Positions 44,504 to 57,560 of a DNA stretch of 64,000 bases are shown here, piece by piece; position 1 is the first letter of the stretch, and the number at the start of each line of letters is the position of its first letter. The stretch is from Siphonodentalium dalli (lineage: Eukaryota; Mollusca; Scaphopoda; Gadilida; Siphonodentaliidae), in contig CP136066.1 of NCBI GenBank assembly GCA_032622095.1, positions 131,163,917 through 131,227,916 on the forward strand, in the 5' to 3' direction. The position numbers and the translations under genes were made by a program. Under the pieces are notes generated by a model. It was not told where the DNA came from and searched no databases. It saw only the letters and a list, made by a program, of their open reading frames with translations.

Positions 44504-46765
44504 ACTAGAAGGTGACCCGACTTCGTCCGGGCTTTGACCTTGAATTGTCCATTTTGAAGGTCAAGGTCAAGTGGGGTCACGATTTGACCAGTCCAAAACA
44601 CTGCCCGGACAAAAGTACCCGACAAACGTGCCCGTCGAAATCCATCCGTTTTTACCCGATTTGACCTTGAATTGATCATTTTGAAGGTCAAGGTCAGGTC
44701 GGGTCACGACTCGCCCCCCCCCCCCCCAAAACACTCAGTGGACAAAAGTAACCCCACGTATCAAATTTCGTCGAAATCCCATCAAAATTCGCGATTTGAC
44801 CTTGAATTGACCCGATGTCAAGGTCACGTCGCACAGGCAAATGAATAGGCTTATGAGACTCCCCGGCCGAAAGTACCCACACATACCAAGTTTCATCGAA
44901 ATCCCGTTGATATTCTGGCGTTTGACCTTGAAATGACCCGATTTCAAGGTCAATGTCACGTCGCACGGGCAAATTAATAGGCCTATGTCACTCGAAAATA
45001 CCCCCACATACCAAGTTTCATCGAAATCGGCTCGGCCGTTTTCGAGTCCATCGATTACAGACAGACAGACGACACACGCACACACACAGATCTTCCAAAA
45101 TATATAATAGACTAGAAGGTGACCCGACTTCGTCCGGGCTTTGACCTTGAATTGTCTATTTTGAAGGCCAAGGTCAAGTGGGGTCACGATTTGACCCGTC
45201 CAAAACACAGTGCCCGAACAAAAGTACCCGACAAAAGTACCCGTCGAAATCCATCCGGTTTTACCCGATTTGACCTTGAATTGACCATTTTGAAGGTCAG
45301 GTGGGGTCAAACACCAACACCCCAAAAATGGTGGAAATCGGCCCAGCGGATACCGGGAAATCGGCCCAGCGAATACCGAGATACCCTATGCATCAAATTT
45401 CGTCCGTAAAAATCTGCCAGTTTAACCCGATTTGATTTCCACTCAAGTATATAAACGGGCCTCATACACACACGCTCATTAATTATCAAGTTTCAACGTA
45501 AAGATAAATTACCATCGGTGCCCGAGATATCGCCAAGACGTCTGAAACAGTCAAATGCATCGGCCGGTTAAGCGTTAACGTGATCTAACGTTATGACCTC
45601 TAACGACGTCATAGAAGTTACGCATTGTTTTTATCCTGATGGAAGATAGTACCACTTCTTCTTGATAATTGAGGCAGATAACTAAAACGGATACATACGC
45701 ATTATATATCGTTGGAAAGAGGAAACACGAAAGATTCTCACAGTGTCATTATTATGACTGGCATTTTATTATTCGCGCTGTTTCGAATCGATTTGTAAGC
45801 ACCGAACTCAAATGAAAGTCCCTTAACACAGCGTAAAAAACAGATTTGACCTCGGCACGTGAAAAGTTGACCTCGGATCTGAAAATCAATAGGCCTATGT
45901 TACTCCTGACCCGAAAATACCCCCACATACCAAGTTTCATCGAAATCGGGTCGGCCGTTTTCGAGTTCATCGATTACACACACACACACAGACAGATACA
46001 CACACACACACACAGATCTTTCAAAATATATAATAGACTAGAAGGTGACCCGACTTCGTCCGGGCTATTCAAAAACCAAATTTCAAGTCGATTGCTCCAC
46101 CCGTTTCCGAGATCTGGTCTGCGCATGCGCGAAGCTGGCGTCGCACGGGCTCGGCGACCCGATAAAATTCGTATCCGGGGCAAGATACATTCACATACCA
46201 AATTTCAAGTCGATAGCTCCACCCGTTTCCGAGATATATAGCCCAATGTCATTTGCGGATACCTCGGCCGGTGATGAGTTAACGCGACATCGGCCGGTTA
46301 AGAGTTAACGCGATCACGTCACGATATGTTGATGGCGTAATATATTTACGCAATGATTTTCGATGAGCGAAGCATGGTCCTGCGTTCTTCCCGATAATTA
46401 AGGTAGAAACTTTAAACGTACACAGGCGTGTGATACATCATTGGAAAGATGAAGCGCCACAGATTCTAACCGTGCAAATTATATGACTGGCAATTTATTA
46501 TTCGCGCTATATCGAATCGATTTGTGAGCACCGAACTGAAATATATTAGCGCAAAACGGCGTAAAAACAGATTTGACCTCGGCACGTGAAAAGTTGACCT
46601 CGGATCTGAAAATCAATAGGCCTATGTTAACCCCCCGGCCGAAAATACCCCCACGTACCAAGTTTCATCGAAATCGGGTCGGTCGTTTTCGAGTTCATCG
46701 ATTACACACACACACACAGACAGATACACACACACACACACAGATCTTTCAAAATATATAATAGA
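44504..46765 (+). repeat. Three head-to-tail copies of an ACTAGAAGGTGACCCGACTT repeat
   Basis: Units start at 44504, 45111 and 46037 with ACTAGAAGGTGACCCGACTT followed by CGTCCGGGCT, and end with a CA/GACA-rich tract then AAATATATAATAG at 45110, 46036 and 46765; each of the first two ends directly abuts the next head. The 3' portions of units 2 and 3 (TTGACCTCGGCACGTGAAAA, ACCAAGTTTCATCGAAATCG) are very similar; 5' portions differ. GACCTTGAATTG and AAGGTCAAGGTCA words repeat inside. Probable dispersed non-autonomous element, in a tandem arrangement. Confidence 0.8.
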
Positions 46766-46954
46766 TAATTATATACAAAATGCTACACGTGCTCCTTACA
46801 TCGCAGCATGGACATCATGTTGCTCAGCTTGTTATTGTAATGGCGAACTGGGTCACATATGTCTTCCAACAAATACGAATATGGCCCATTCAAATCCAGA
46901 CAAGAGCCGATTTGTGATTTACGGACATAAATGTCTTGTAAAGTCTGTCACGTG

Positions 46955-47425
46955 TCAGTGACTGTACGATGACGGTGGTTTCTATATGCAGTGGGTTGAT
47001 TTGTGGGTCGAATGATTCAACTGCACGATACATATATGACGCCCGACAAACACTGATATACATCATTACTCCTTGAGCAGATAAGAAGGGAATGGCCAAA
47101 ATATTGTACATCATCTCGTTGTTAGCATTGGTAAACGCCTCGAATATATTGTCATGGATTTAGTTACATGTGTGATATGTATTAACGTAAGAACTGTTTT
47201 GTATTCAATGAAATACTATTAAAATAAGACAATAGGATCGAAGTGACTTAGTCGGACAGGTGCGTAGCATAATATGCCAGCTGGTTCCATTTGCGAATTT
47301 GTGAAATTTGCAAGGATTGGGGAATGTAATGTCAGTGACGGTTGTTTCTACGTGCAGTGGAATGATTTCCAGTTAGAGCAATTCAACTGCACGTAGAAAT
47401 CACTGACGCCTGACGAATATTTATA
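46955..47425. repeat. Two related stem-loop sequences 390 bp apart
   Basis: At 47340-47415, TTTCTACGTGCAGTGGAAT and ATTCAACTGCACGTAGAAA form a hairpin of about 19 bp arms with flanking GTGACGG / CTGACGCCTGACGA. A diverged relative lies at 46957-47060 (GTTTCTATATGCAGTGGGTT ... TTCAACTGCACGATA, also followed by TGACGCCCGACAA). Unknown function; small foldback repeats. Confidence 0.7.
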
Positions 47426-47429
47426 TAAT

Positions 47430-48869
47430 GGAAGTAATACTCCAACTCTCAAATTGTAAAAATATCACGGATATGTCACATATGAATCAGTTAACTAATA
47501 CTAAAGTTATCAATCAGAAACCATCTCGGACGGACGCACGGACAGACATGCTGATTACTATATTCCTCCCAAATCTATCGCGGAACAATAAGATATATAT
47601 ATTGATGAACGGACGGACGGATGGAGAAGCTGATTCCGGTATACCATCCCCACCCCACCCACAACTGGTTGCGGGGGTATAATACAGGTAATAATTATAT
47701 ATAAATGGTACCTGAACACTCCACATCAATCCACGTATAATCGGAAGATTTATGAGAATGCTTGAATGTCGGTTCTCTTTAGCACTGCACATTTGCAGAA
47801 TTCCAACATTGAAACACGACTCCAATTTGACGATTTCCTGAAATATCCGTCCCATTCTCATAAGACTTGTTCCACATGGGCAGATAAGTGGTTTGAACAA
47901 GCACATAATATGTACCGCGATCAACGAACGTTGGATCCGAACAATAAAATGAATTTCACTGTATATTCAACAGTCATGACAAACAACAACACACAAAGCA
48001 TTGTACAAGGCGTATACATGTCACAGAACAGGAAAGAGCATTCTTTGTAAGTGCATTCCCTATATGGTAGGAAAAATGAGCGTTTGTTACACGTTTGCTT
48101 ATTGACAAGACTTAAATGACGGCGTACGAAACTAACAGTGGTGTTTTATTTTGTTAAAGTATAAAGTGAGTCATTTCCAATTTGGCAGACATATACTAAC
48201 GGAAAGAATTGAATGTCCATTAGCAATATTCTGCTGTTTATACAAATATACGAATTGTTATAACGAAAATAATAACGTTTGCATTTTTCTATGTGTTTAT
48301 CGTTGTTACCCGCAAATGAAATAATTGGATATACGTCGTCTTTACGTTAGATTAAGTATACATCATATAACTAAGGCTTGTTTGACCCCATTAATGTAAT
48401 GTTTGTATTTTGTTTGGTTGTATATGAGATGCAGTGCGTTGAAGATGCGAAAGAAGATACAAAAGTGAAATGCACACACGCAGAAAGCTCATTACACACT
48501 ATACACGTTAAAATGATAATTTAGCACACACCATGGGCGACAAAATTTACGAATCGGTGGGTTTATATTCAAATCCAAGTTATTTGGTTCATAACAGCTC
48601 CGATATGTACTCATACCAACATACGAATCTGGAAATGATTGTTGGAATTCGATGGGCGTTCTATCGGGTCCCAGGTATAAAGTAATGAGCCTGGCCTGCC
48701 AGATGGGTGCATTCGAATCGGAGCTAGGTTCCATCTGCCGGGAGATGGGGTAGCCGGAGGAAGGAGAAGGGGGAGTGACAAATTTTTCGCGTATATATAG
48801 ATAATATATATTATATATATAAGCGGAATTTTTTTGAAGAGCTCTTTTCACTTGACCAAAACACAACAC
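47430..48869. other. No recognised gene
   Basis: A GGACGGACG-rich patch (47526-47650) with GCGGGGGTATAATA belongs to a dispersed repeat; the rest has only short open frames without domains (for example 47766-48050 and the minus frame 48492-48869). Confidence 0.4.
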
Positions 48870-49084
48870 GCATTTTTATACGCCCGTTTGAAAAAACGGC
48901 CATATTATAGTATTGGTCTGTCCGTCCGTTCAAACTTTTGATGTTTATGAGCTAAAAGTGTGTCTAGCCCATAGTTATGAGCTAACAAATATTGTTCATA
49001 CAAACAATATTTATGAGGTTTGCTCTAAGAAAAACATTATTTATAATTAACCTCCTAAAATTTGGATTTTTAGCCAGTCCATCC

Positions 49085-50595
49085 GATGGACTAATTTTGC
49101 AGTTACCCCCCTTATCACACGAGCACTTTTGTAGCTCCCAATAATCGGACACGCCGATTTATACATGTAGCTCCCAATAATTGGACAGGCAGATCTATAT
49201 ATACACAAAACAGCTCTTAGTATTTGGACTTTTGTAACTCCCAATAATCGGACACGCTGATACAGTGATTTATGTAGTGTATCACGATAGTGACTATACG
49301 CAAACACCATGTTCTGTGAAGATTATCTACCCAAATTTCTAGAACAAAACACTAAATATGGGTAATTTTTCTATTTGACGACAAAAATAGGTGATATTTT
49401 TGTATCGCGAATTCGCAATACACTTCACAAGATACGATCTTGAGAAATCGTATTGCGATACATGTGTATCGCAATTAATCGTTGCAGCCCTATTATTTCC
49501 GATCAACCAGCTGTGATTCACTTTCAGCCCACGTGCTGATGTTAAAATAAATTTTGATAAATCATCTGAACCGAATTATTTTGTCTCACCATTCGCTGCA
49601 AACTTGAAATAAACTTCCACGACTTGTCACCTTGTGTGGGCGCATACATGTGGTCCCAACTGCTATTTATATTATGAAATCCCCAATACACCATTCACAC
49701 AATTAAAATACTGAAAGTGTGTATTGTATGGCGACTGCCAATGGTGAACTCGTACTTTGATCGTTCAACCTAATTTGTGTATGCAAACGAATCCGAACAC
49801 ACTCAGGTTTCTCCGTTAAAGTCTCTGATTGAATGTACAAAACATATAGCATTACCTATTGCCGGAAAACATTAATTTTCTCAGTTAATTTATGGCCCAC
49901 AACTTTGATTATGGTTTCAAATAAATGATCGTTTTCATTGATTCAGTTTGGTGGGGTGACAAAGAAATTATTGAACCCTTAATATTTGGACTTTTGTAGC
50001 TCCCAATAATCGGACACGCTGATTTATACATGTAGCTCCCAAAAATTGGACAGGCAGATCTATATATACACAAAAACAGCGATATTTTTGTAAACATTAG
50101 TCTACGATTGAGCTCTTAGTATTTGGACTTTTGTAACTCCCAATAATCGGACACGCTGATACAGTGATTTATGTTGCTCCCAATAATTGGACAGGCAGAT
50201 ATATATATATATACACACAATAACAGCAATAATTTTATGAATATTGGCATATATGATTAAACCCTTAATATTTGGACTGTTGTAGCTCCCAATAATCGGA
50301 CATGCTGATTTATGTAGCTCCCAATAATTGGACAGGCAGATCAATATATACACAAAAACAGCGATATTTTTGTAAACATTAGTCTACGATCGAGCTCTTA
50401 GTATTTTAACTTTTGTAACTCCCAATAATCGGTCATGCTGATACAGTGATTTATGTAGCTCCCAATAATTGGACAGGCAGATATATATGTACACACAAGA
50501 ACAGCAACAATTTTGTGAACATTTGGCAAATGATCGAACCCTTAATATTTGGACTTTCGTAGCTCGCAATAATCGGACAGGCTGAAATAACACCA
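49085..50595. repeat. Satellite-like array of ~130-bp units in two blocks
   Basis: Blocks 49110-49265 and 49975-50595. The core word TAGCTCCCAATAATCGGACA or its variant CCAATAATTGGACAGGC occurs about twelve times, in alternating pairs, with a TATATATACACA tract, then TTTTTGTAAACATTAG and GAGCTCTTAGTATTTGGACT. CCAATAATTGG is itself a small palindrome. The two blocks are separated by 700 bp (49270-49970) of unrelated sequence, which may be an insertion. Open frames within the array are artefacts of it. Confidence 0.85.
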
Positions 50596-50639
50596 CAGTC
50601 GCCATGTTGCCTAATAATAGATGGTGTAGTCATACCTAC

Positions 50640-51530
50640 AGCAATTGTTCACACCGACATAGATTTCATATGTTTACATGGTAGGTTGTAGGTTCCAATT
50701 TTATTTATGTATATATGTTGATCAGTATTATAGCGTAATTACATCACATAATTATACTGGAAATATAAATATTTTATACTGGAATATACTGGAATTTCAC
50801 TGGGGCAAAGTTGTATGAACCCTGGGATCATATTCCCCTCATGGATCGCGTTCGATTGGATATGGACTCCATGAAGGGAATATGAGCCAATGTATCCCGT
50901 CTGCCAAATGAATAACGTATATGTATACCGATGGTCTTGTCTCAAGATTTTCGAATTGAATGTTCCTTTTTTTCCCGGACAGATTGTCCCGGAAAACTTG
51001 TTTGGTATGGTAAAACCAGTACGCATACAATTGGTGGTCGCTCACAGGAAGTCTTTCACCTGAGTGAACATCAATTGCCTATACCAATTATCTGTATCAT
51101 GGTGCATCATATGTGATAAGAAAAAAAGTAACAATTTTCCACTTCTTCCCATGGCCTAACACTGTACATGGGCATATAAGCCATTTAACCAGGCAACCTT
51201 GGTACAGAAGGTCCTGTAGTTTCAGGATAGACTCTGTTAAACCCTAATCAATCAATCTATCAATCCATCTGTTTGTTTGAGACCAGTGAATATCAACAAG
51301 TCTTCTTCTGGCAGCTATTTAAAAAGTGAGATTTTGAATATTGCCAGTACATCATGATATTAAATTCAAATCAATAAGTGGATTATTGGTGCAGCAGTCA
51401 CCCAAGAATTACATAAAAACACTTCACCTCGGGCCCTCGGGCAGTGAGCCCCCACCTATGTTTGGTTTATGAATTTATGGGATATTTCTAAGAACTTGTA
51501 ACACGGGACTGAAATAATCTCATATTTGGA
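50640..51530. other. No recognised gene
   Basis: Contains overlapping short frames at 50739-51116 on both strands around TTTTTTTCCCGGACAGATTG; no domain identified. Confidence 0.35.
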
Positions 51531-51539
51531 TTTCACACA

Positions 51540-51660
51540 ACCTCCTTGATATTGGACACCGAAAGCTCCTTGATATTGGATGCCGAAAGCTCCTTGATAT
51601 TGGACACAAAAAAGCTCCTTCATATTGGACACAAAAAAGCTCATAAACATCAAATGTTGG
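51540..51660 (-). repeat. Minisatellite of ~30-bp units
   Basis: GCTCCTTGATATTGGACAC occurs four or five times in 120 bp with variable spacers (CGAAA or AAAAAA). On the minus strand this spells repeated frames with YQGAFGVQYQGAF, which are probably not protein. Confidence 0.8.
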
Positions 51661-51719
51661 AACCACTATTGCAAACTCGTAAAAATTGGATAAAAATAGC
51701 TCATAATTTATTTAGCTCA

Positions 51720-52690
51720 TAAAGGGTAGATGTTGGTAGTACCGTCCGGGCGTCCGTCCGGGCGTCTGTTAACCTGGTTTCCAGATGATAACTTTAGTTA
51801 GAGTGAACCAAATTTAATAAAATTTGGTATGTGGGTTTATTAGCCGAATAGTAAGTTCAAGTTCGAATTTGGGTTCCGCCCGCTTATTTTCACTGGAGTT
51901 ATGCCCCTTATTTGACGTTTTTTGACTTAGAAAATCCTTGAAATTTGTTGTCCGGATGATAACTTTAGTATAGTTTATCGGAATGAATCCAAATTTTGTA
52001 TTATGCCCCTTTTTCGACTCAGAAAATTCAGTTTTTCTTATGTTTTTTGGTTTCCGGATGATAACTCGATTTTGGAATGTTTATACGCAAAACCAGGTTT
52101 TTTGTGGATTACATATATCGAAATACAGCTCAAGTCCGAATTTCGTTTTAATGAGATAATTTTTGTGAGAGTTATGGCCCCTTTTTTGACATAATTTGAC
52201 TTAGAAAATCCCTGAAATTTGTTGTCTGGATGATAACTTTAGTTAGAGTGAACCAATTTCAATCAAATTTGGTATGTGGGTTTATTAGGAGAAAAGACAG
52301 CTCAAGTTCGAATTTGGGTGCCGTCCGCCAATTTTCACCGGAGTTATGCCCCTTATTTGACGTAATTCCGGATGATAACTTTAGTTAGAGTGAACCGATT
52401 TCAATCAAATTTGGTATGTGGGTTTATTAGGAGAAAAGACAGCTCAAGTTCGAATTTGGGTTCCGTCCGCCAATTTTCACTGGAGTTATGCCCCTTATTT
52501 GACGTAATTTGACTTAGAAAATCCCTGAAATTTGTTGTCCGGATGATAACTTTACTAGAGCTTATCGGATTCAATGATAATTTGGTATATTACTTTCTCC
52601 CACCAAAACACAGGTCAAGTTCAAATATGAGTTCCGTCCGCCAATTTTCCCCAGAGAGGGCGTATTTTGCACGCCCAGCGTAGCTCTTGT
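51720..52690 (+). repeat. GATAACTTTAGTTAGAGTGA dispersed repeat, copy 2
   Basis: About six units of the family seen at 27990-28530: GGATGATAACTTTAGTTAGA, AAATTTGGTATGTGGGTTTA, TCAAGTTCGAATTTGGGT, CCGCCAATTTTCAC and GAGTTATGCCCC. It ends GGGCGTATTTTGCACGCCCA then GCGTAGCTCTTGTTTG, the same 3' end as the copy at 29650. Confidence 0.85.
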
Positions 52691-53439
52691 TTGTTTTCTC
52701 ACAACATGCAGTACCCGTCCCTAAAAGAGGTATGATTGAAAATTTCCCCCGTTCCTAGGAACAACAGACATTAGAATCACAGACATAAGAATCACACAAC
52801 ACGTTATTTCTGCCTTTTTAATCAAGATAAATGCATTTTGCGTTTTGCGTCCGTAGTTTCGTATGCATGGGTAACCGTTTAGCAACGTCGATGGCAATAA
52901 AGAGCGTTAGTTGGTTAAAAACTCCAAATATGGTCAATATAAAGATATTTTGAGACTTCCGTATATATGTATATATGTGTGTGTGTGGGTACTTCATAGA
53001 ATCAAAAATGACGGGTCGGATCGAGCTCAAATTTTGTATATAAGTGTAAAAACCCATGGGAATCGTCAACGTCGCATTTTGGACAAGCTCTGAGCACTCA
53101 TTCTCCACTCCCAATCATCAAAATCACCCCAAACGGCACGGCGTGGGGTTAAGGAATCATCGATCTTTATATAGGGCACATATATATATGCAAAATTTTG
53201 GGTTGGAAGCAACCACCTTGATGCGGTTGCAGATAACTACTCACATATGTGAATGGATTTAAATATGTAATGATGTTTATTTGTGTTTTGATAAATTTCA
53301 TTGGAAATCTAGTTTGATGCTTTACCTTGGGATGTTAAGCAATTAATGCCAATTTTGTCCACTGATTCATGTTTGTGTTGTATAACAGAGCCCCACAAAT
53401 AATCAAAAAAAACTTTGGGTTAAGAATATATGTAGTACT

Positions 53440-56275
53440 AGCAGGGTTACCCGGCGTTGCCCAGGTTTATAATGTATGCTGTGGATATTTGTTGGGAAAA
53501 GAGAATGCTCTTGTTTAAAGTGTTATACGTTTTCTCATAAATTGTATATTCAAATAGCATCACAAAACATGATTATTACAGTCATGGAATATAAGTAGTG
53601 GCTCACCTTGTCAATTGTCATTCTGTTTATCGCGATTAATCCGTTCCACCAATAATGAAGTATTTATTTATTTACAACTGCGTATACATTAGACGTTATA
53701 ATATGATACATGAACATCATAAACACATTAGTTCGATAAAAATGATAATTGGGTTTTACATATTGAGATGTATCAATCAATCTAGTGGGTTGGATTAAGA
53801 TCACGAGGACACCTGGCTATCATATCTCCATGAAGATACTCTGTTCATGGTGCTATATATTGACTAAATGTTCTTAGTTTAAACGAAATCTTGCTGTGCC
53901 TATATATCAGCTACATGTGCCAGGCACATAGCGAGATTTTGAGTTGTTTTTGTCAGTCGATGAGTCTGTTCTAAAACCCTTGTCAGATGTCAGTATTGGT
54001 GGGATCCTGAAAAGTCTTGTGCTACTAACTGCATTTTCTTGTATATCAGAAGAAACTATATTTGACTGCGACCACTATTTTTGAACAGGCCTTCCATATC
54101 TCTTGACAAATTGTAACTTTTTGTGGAAACTGTATTGAATGGAACAGACTAAATTTTGTTATTATATATGCAATCCTCTGACGGTTCGAGGTCTCTCAGT
54201 TTGCACGAATATATGTATCTCTTCAATAGAATGATAAATATACGTTTAATGCTTCTTCTAGTTATCTCTTTTTTCTAGCTCATTGTGTGAATGCCTTGAT
54301 TGACATTCCCATATAAATATGACCGTTAAGAAGATATAATTGGTCAAGTGACTTATGTGGGTCACCATACTAGTATGTCGGGATTGTGAAATGTGAACGC
54401 CCAACTACTTAAAATGATATGGAGATGACCTGGTGACTGTATATAACTTATATGTGGATATCGGCGAATAGCAATCTTATCAATGATTGTGCATATCCGC
54501 TCGCCATCCGTGACGCAAACGACACCAAATGTGATTTAATTCATGGTATATCTTTAGAGAAAAACGTGTACGAATTTGGTTTATTAAATCAATTGCTGAT
54601 GCAACGCTGACTCGAACAACGCCATATTGCGAAGGTGATTATGTATTCGTTTGGTGGAAATCAGCGACAAAACTATTTCACCATATTTTTTAAATTTCCC
54701 CTCCCACCAACAGCGTCATTTTAGAAAAATTTAACCGCACCATTATCTTCCTTGTAAAAAGTTACCCCTCTTAGAACGCCTTGGTGCCATCTTGATTGTA
54801 CCGCGTGAAGTTATATATAGAACACACACAGACAGACAAAAAGACAGCCAGACAGCACGATTTTATTTCTTGTATCATTTGAGAAGAACGTGTCTGAATT
54901 TGATGGTAATTGGTACTAAAAATATTTTGTATCAGTTTTGGTGACCCTCCCGTCCCTATTTCGGACTCAAGCTGCACACACTTGGACTCATTAGAGATTA
55001 GAGATGCATATATATGAAATTGGTGAAAATTGGCGAGTATACAAATTCGTATCAAATTTAAGGTCCCTATATCTCTCACCCATAGGGCACCAATTTGGTG
55101 TATCTAAACCACACGATAAGATTCCTCGTATCACGGAGAAGAATATGTATCAATCTGGTGGAAATCGGCACTAAACATATAGATATAATTTTTGTGTCCG
55201 TCTCATCTCTTTTCACCACTGACTCGAATGGCCCCACTTGTGACATCTTTAAACCACACGATTACACTCCTGACATCATGGAGATGATTGTTTATAAGTT
55301 TGGTGATAATCGGCGACTAAACAATTTTTTTTTATCAAATTTGGTGCCAATCCCTCCCTTATCCATCTCTCACCCAAACAGCACCACTATGTCGTCTTTA
55401 AATCACGATTAGATTCCTCTGTTCATGGATAAGAACGTGTATCAATTTGGTGGAAATTGGCGCTAAAAAAATTGTGCATCTATTTTGGTGCCCCTGTCCT
55501 GTTCAATGCAACCCTGACTCGAATGAGGCCACATTTGACAGTGACAGATAAAAGCCACACCATTAGACTCTTCATACCATGGGGATGATTTTGTATATAA
55601 AGTGTGGTGGCAATCGGCGACTTATTATCAAATTTAGTGCCCACCCCCTCCCAAGCTCTCATCCAAAAACAACAATTTGGCGTTGTTAAATCGCACAATT
55701 AGATTCCTTGTATCATGAAGAAGAATATATATCAATTTGGTGGATATCGGCGCTAAAATTAGTTTTATCAATTTTACCCCTCTCCCCTTCCGTTCATCCC
55801 TGACTCAAACGACGGCACTTTTGACATATTTAAACCACACCGTTGGATTCTTCATATCATGGGGATGATAATATGTAAGTTTCGTGGCAATCGGTGACAA
55901 AAAAAAAATCTGCCCCCCCCCTTCCGGGCACCCCTGACGCGAACAGCGCGACTTTTGCCATATTTAAACCACGCCATATATATATATATATATGATAATC
56001 CCCATAATATGAGGAATCTAATTCCTCATATTATGGGGATTATCATATATAAGTTTGGTGGCAATATGCGACAAATTTTTGTTCTGCCCCTCCCCCTTTT
56101 CTGCCCCTGACAACAACGGCGTCACTTTAGAAAATTCTAACCCCGACCATTATCTTTCTCGTAAAAAGCTACTCCTAGTAGACCCCTTTGGCATCATCTA
56201 GATGGTCCCCTGTGAATTTCTATAGAACACAGACATACAGACAGACAGACAGACATTCGCAAATATAGATATACA
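53440..56275 (+). repeat. Long dispersed element ending in degenerate ~210-bp tandem units
   Basis: Begins with TAGCAGGGTTACCCGGCGTT GCCC-type text, a head I know from many invertebrate dispersed repeats. From about 54480 the sequence is 8-9 units containing TTTAAACCACACGATTAGAT, TCATATCATGGGGATGAT, AAGTTTGGTGGAAATCGGCG and CCCCTCCC. It ends with GTGAATTTCTATAGAACACA and a GACA run. No coding capacity. Its last unit includes the perfect palindrome at 55987-56051. A truncated relative is at 57560-58040. Confidence 0.7.
55987..56051. repeat. Perfect 31-bp-arm palindrome with 3-nt loop
   Basis: The arm at 55987-56017 is the exact reverse complement of 56021-56051, with loop CTA (56018-56020). 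The core is AATCCCCATAATATGAGGAA. Within the tandem repeat the single arm resembles the normal unit text (TTCCTCATATCATGGGGATG), so one arm was probably copied from the other by strand switching. Confidence 0.97.
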
Positions 56276-56552
56276 TGTAGATGCCACTTTTAACATGTGG
56301 CCATCTATTTTGTGATATCTGCAGGACCCACTCAAGAATTTGATAGTATGACATGCATATCTTTGAAACAAACCAAATCTTCACAGCTGTTTCTAGTAAG
56401 TGATGTTAAGTCAAGTCACAAACTGTTCGCAGTGCCATAGTTTGTAGAAAGGTTTTAGTTTATAGTACAACTGGTCTTGAATGCAAATACACACAGGACC
56501 CCACATGATAACATTGTTTATTACTTCAGAATATAAAGAAACAGAAACTAGA

Positions 56553-56678
56553 ATGGATGAGAAAGTGTATATGAACTACATTTACCCGAGCTCATTGCTA
56601 CGGCAGTTGTCTGATCTGTGGAAAGCAGGCAGATCATGTGATGCTAACATCATACAAAACAACATTATTATTGCTAAG
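56553..56678 (+). CDS. 5' part of a BTB/POZ-domain gene (single exon)
   Basis: Exon 56530-56678 has a pyrimidine-rich acceptor TTTATTACTTCAG ending at 56529 and a donor AAG|GTATTAT at 56679. ATG at 56553 opens 42 codons ending exactly at the donor (phase 0). The peptide contains SLLRQLSDLWKAGRSCDANI then IQNNIIIAK, matching the start of a BTB domain: the first helix, the L-(R/S)-C-D pair with D before the first strand, and the next strand, where the family normally continues with AHRAVLAA. BTB proteins dimerise and act as transcription regulators (with zinc fingers) or Cullin-3 adaptors. The following exons were not found in the window, so it probably has a long first intron. The same frame stays open through the whole exon upstream of the ATG, so an earlier start is possible. 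Confidence 0.55.
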
Positions 56679-56689
56679 GTATTATAATA

Positions 56690-57560
56690 TATTCTTATTG
56701 TTTCTTGGTCCCACGGTCCAGGCTATCCTTTTGAAATAAAATGATTTATTAAAAATTCTCTAACACTATTTTAATTGCACTGTGAAATTAAAAATTTTAG
56801 GTTATTCACAAAACTGCATTTGACAATCTCACTCAATTAATCTCCATGTGAATTTATACATTCCTTGGATAAATTTAAGAAAATTAACCACAATCTGCAT
56901 AGTCAGCTACATAGTCAAAAAGTAGGTCAAAAAGTGATCTGAACACTGCTCTGGGGTTTGGAAAATGATATCAGTTGTGGGAAATCACCTCCAATTTATC
57001 CAAAGCCAAACTTTTTGGTCCAAAACAAATTTGGGCAAGTTACAAAAAAATAGGTCAAAAAGTGGTGTAAGTCCTGGTAGCTAGCTCTGGAAAATTCTGA
57101 GAATTTCATGAATATATACCAGTGACTGGAATGGAATGAAAATTTGGGTTGAATATAATAAACTGATTCCAAACATTACCATGTTTGAAAATGGTCAGGA
57201 AATGTCCCCAGAATTGTTCGTTGCCATGTTTGCCAAACATTTTGGGAAGAAATTGTCTGGTTGAGTTTCATGTCAGCAAATTGCAGGAAATGACCCCCGG
57301 AACATCATGAAACCAAAAGTCAAGAATAATATTATAAAATTTATCTGATAATGGCTGTTTTATATTTTTTTTCTAATGGTTAACAAATATACATTAACTG
57401 TGCACTCTTTATCAATGCCAAAGAATATAAACGTGCCGACCCAAATACTGGTAAGCACCGTGCATGGCTGTGCATGGTGGAAATTTTTGTTGAAATTAAT
57501 AAACGTGCATGCATGTTTATGTGGAATACTAGAGTAGGCCTTATCCATAACTTTTATGGT
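56690..57560. other. Intron-like sequence, no feature
   Basis: AT-rich, downstream of the BTB exon donor. The words AGGTCAAAAAGTG and AAAATTTGGG recur a few times, but no repeat family or exon with splice sites was recognised. Confidence 0.4.

Noticed and set aside
43505-46308. Overlapping frames on both strands in 43.5-46.3 kb as genes
   Set aside because: They fall in dispersed repeats with GACCTTGAATTG words, and all show low-complexity or His/Thr-rich CA-repeat translations.
49047-50633. Minus-strand frames with ACPIIGSYKSPNIKG repeats as a repeat protein
   Set aside because: The frames follow the satellite-like array and change frame from unit to unit. The unit length is not held to a multiple of three.
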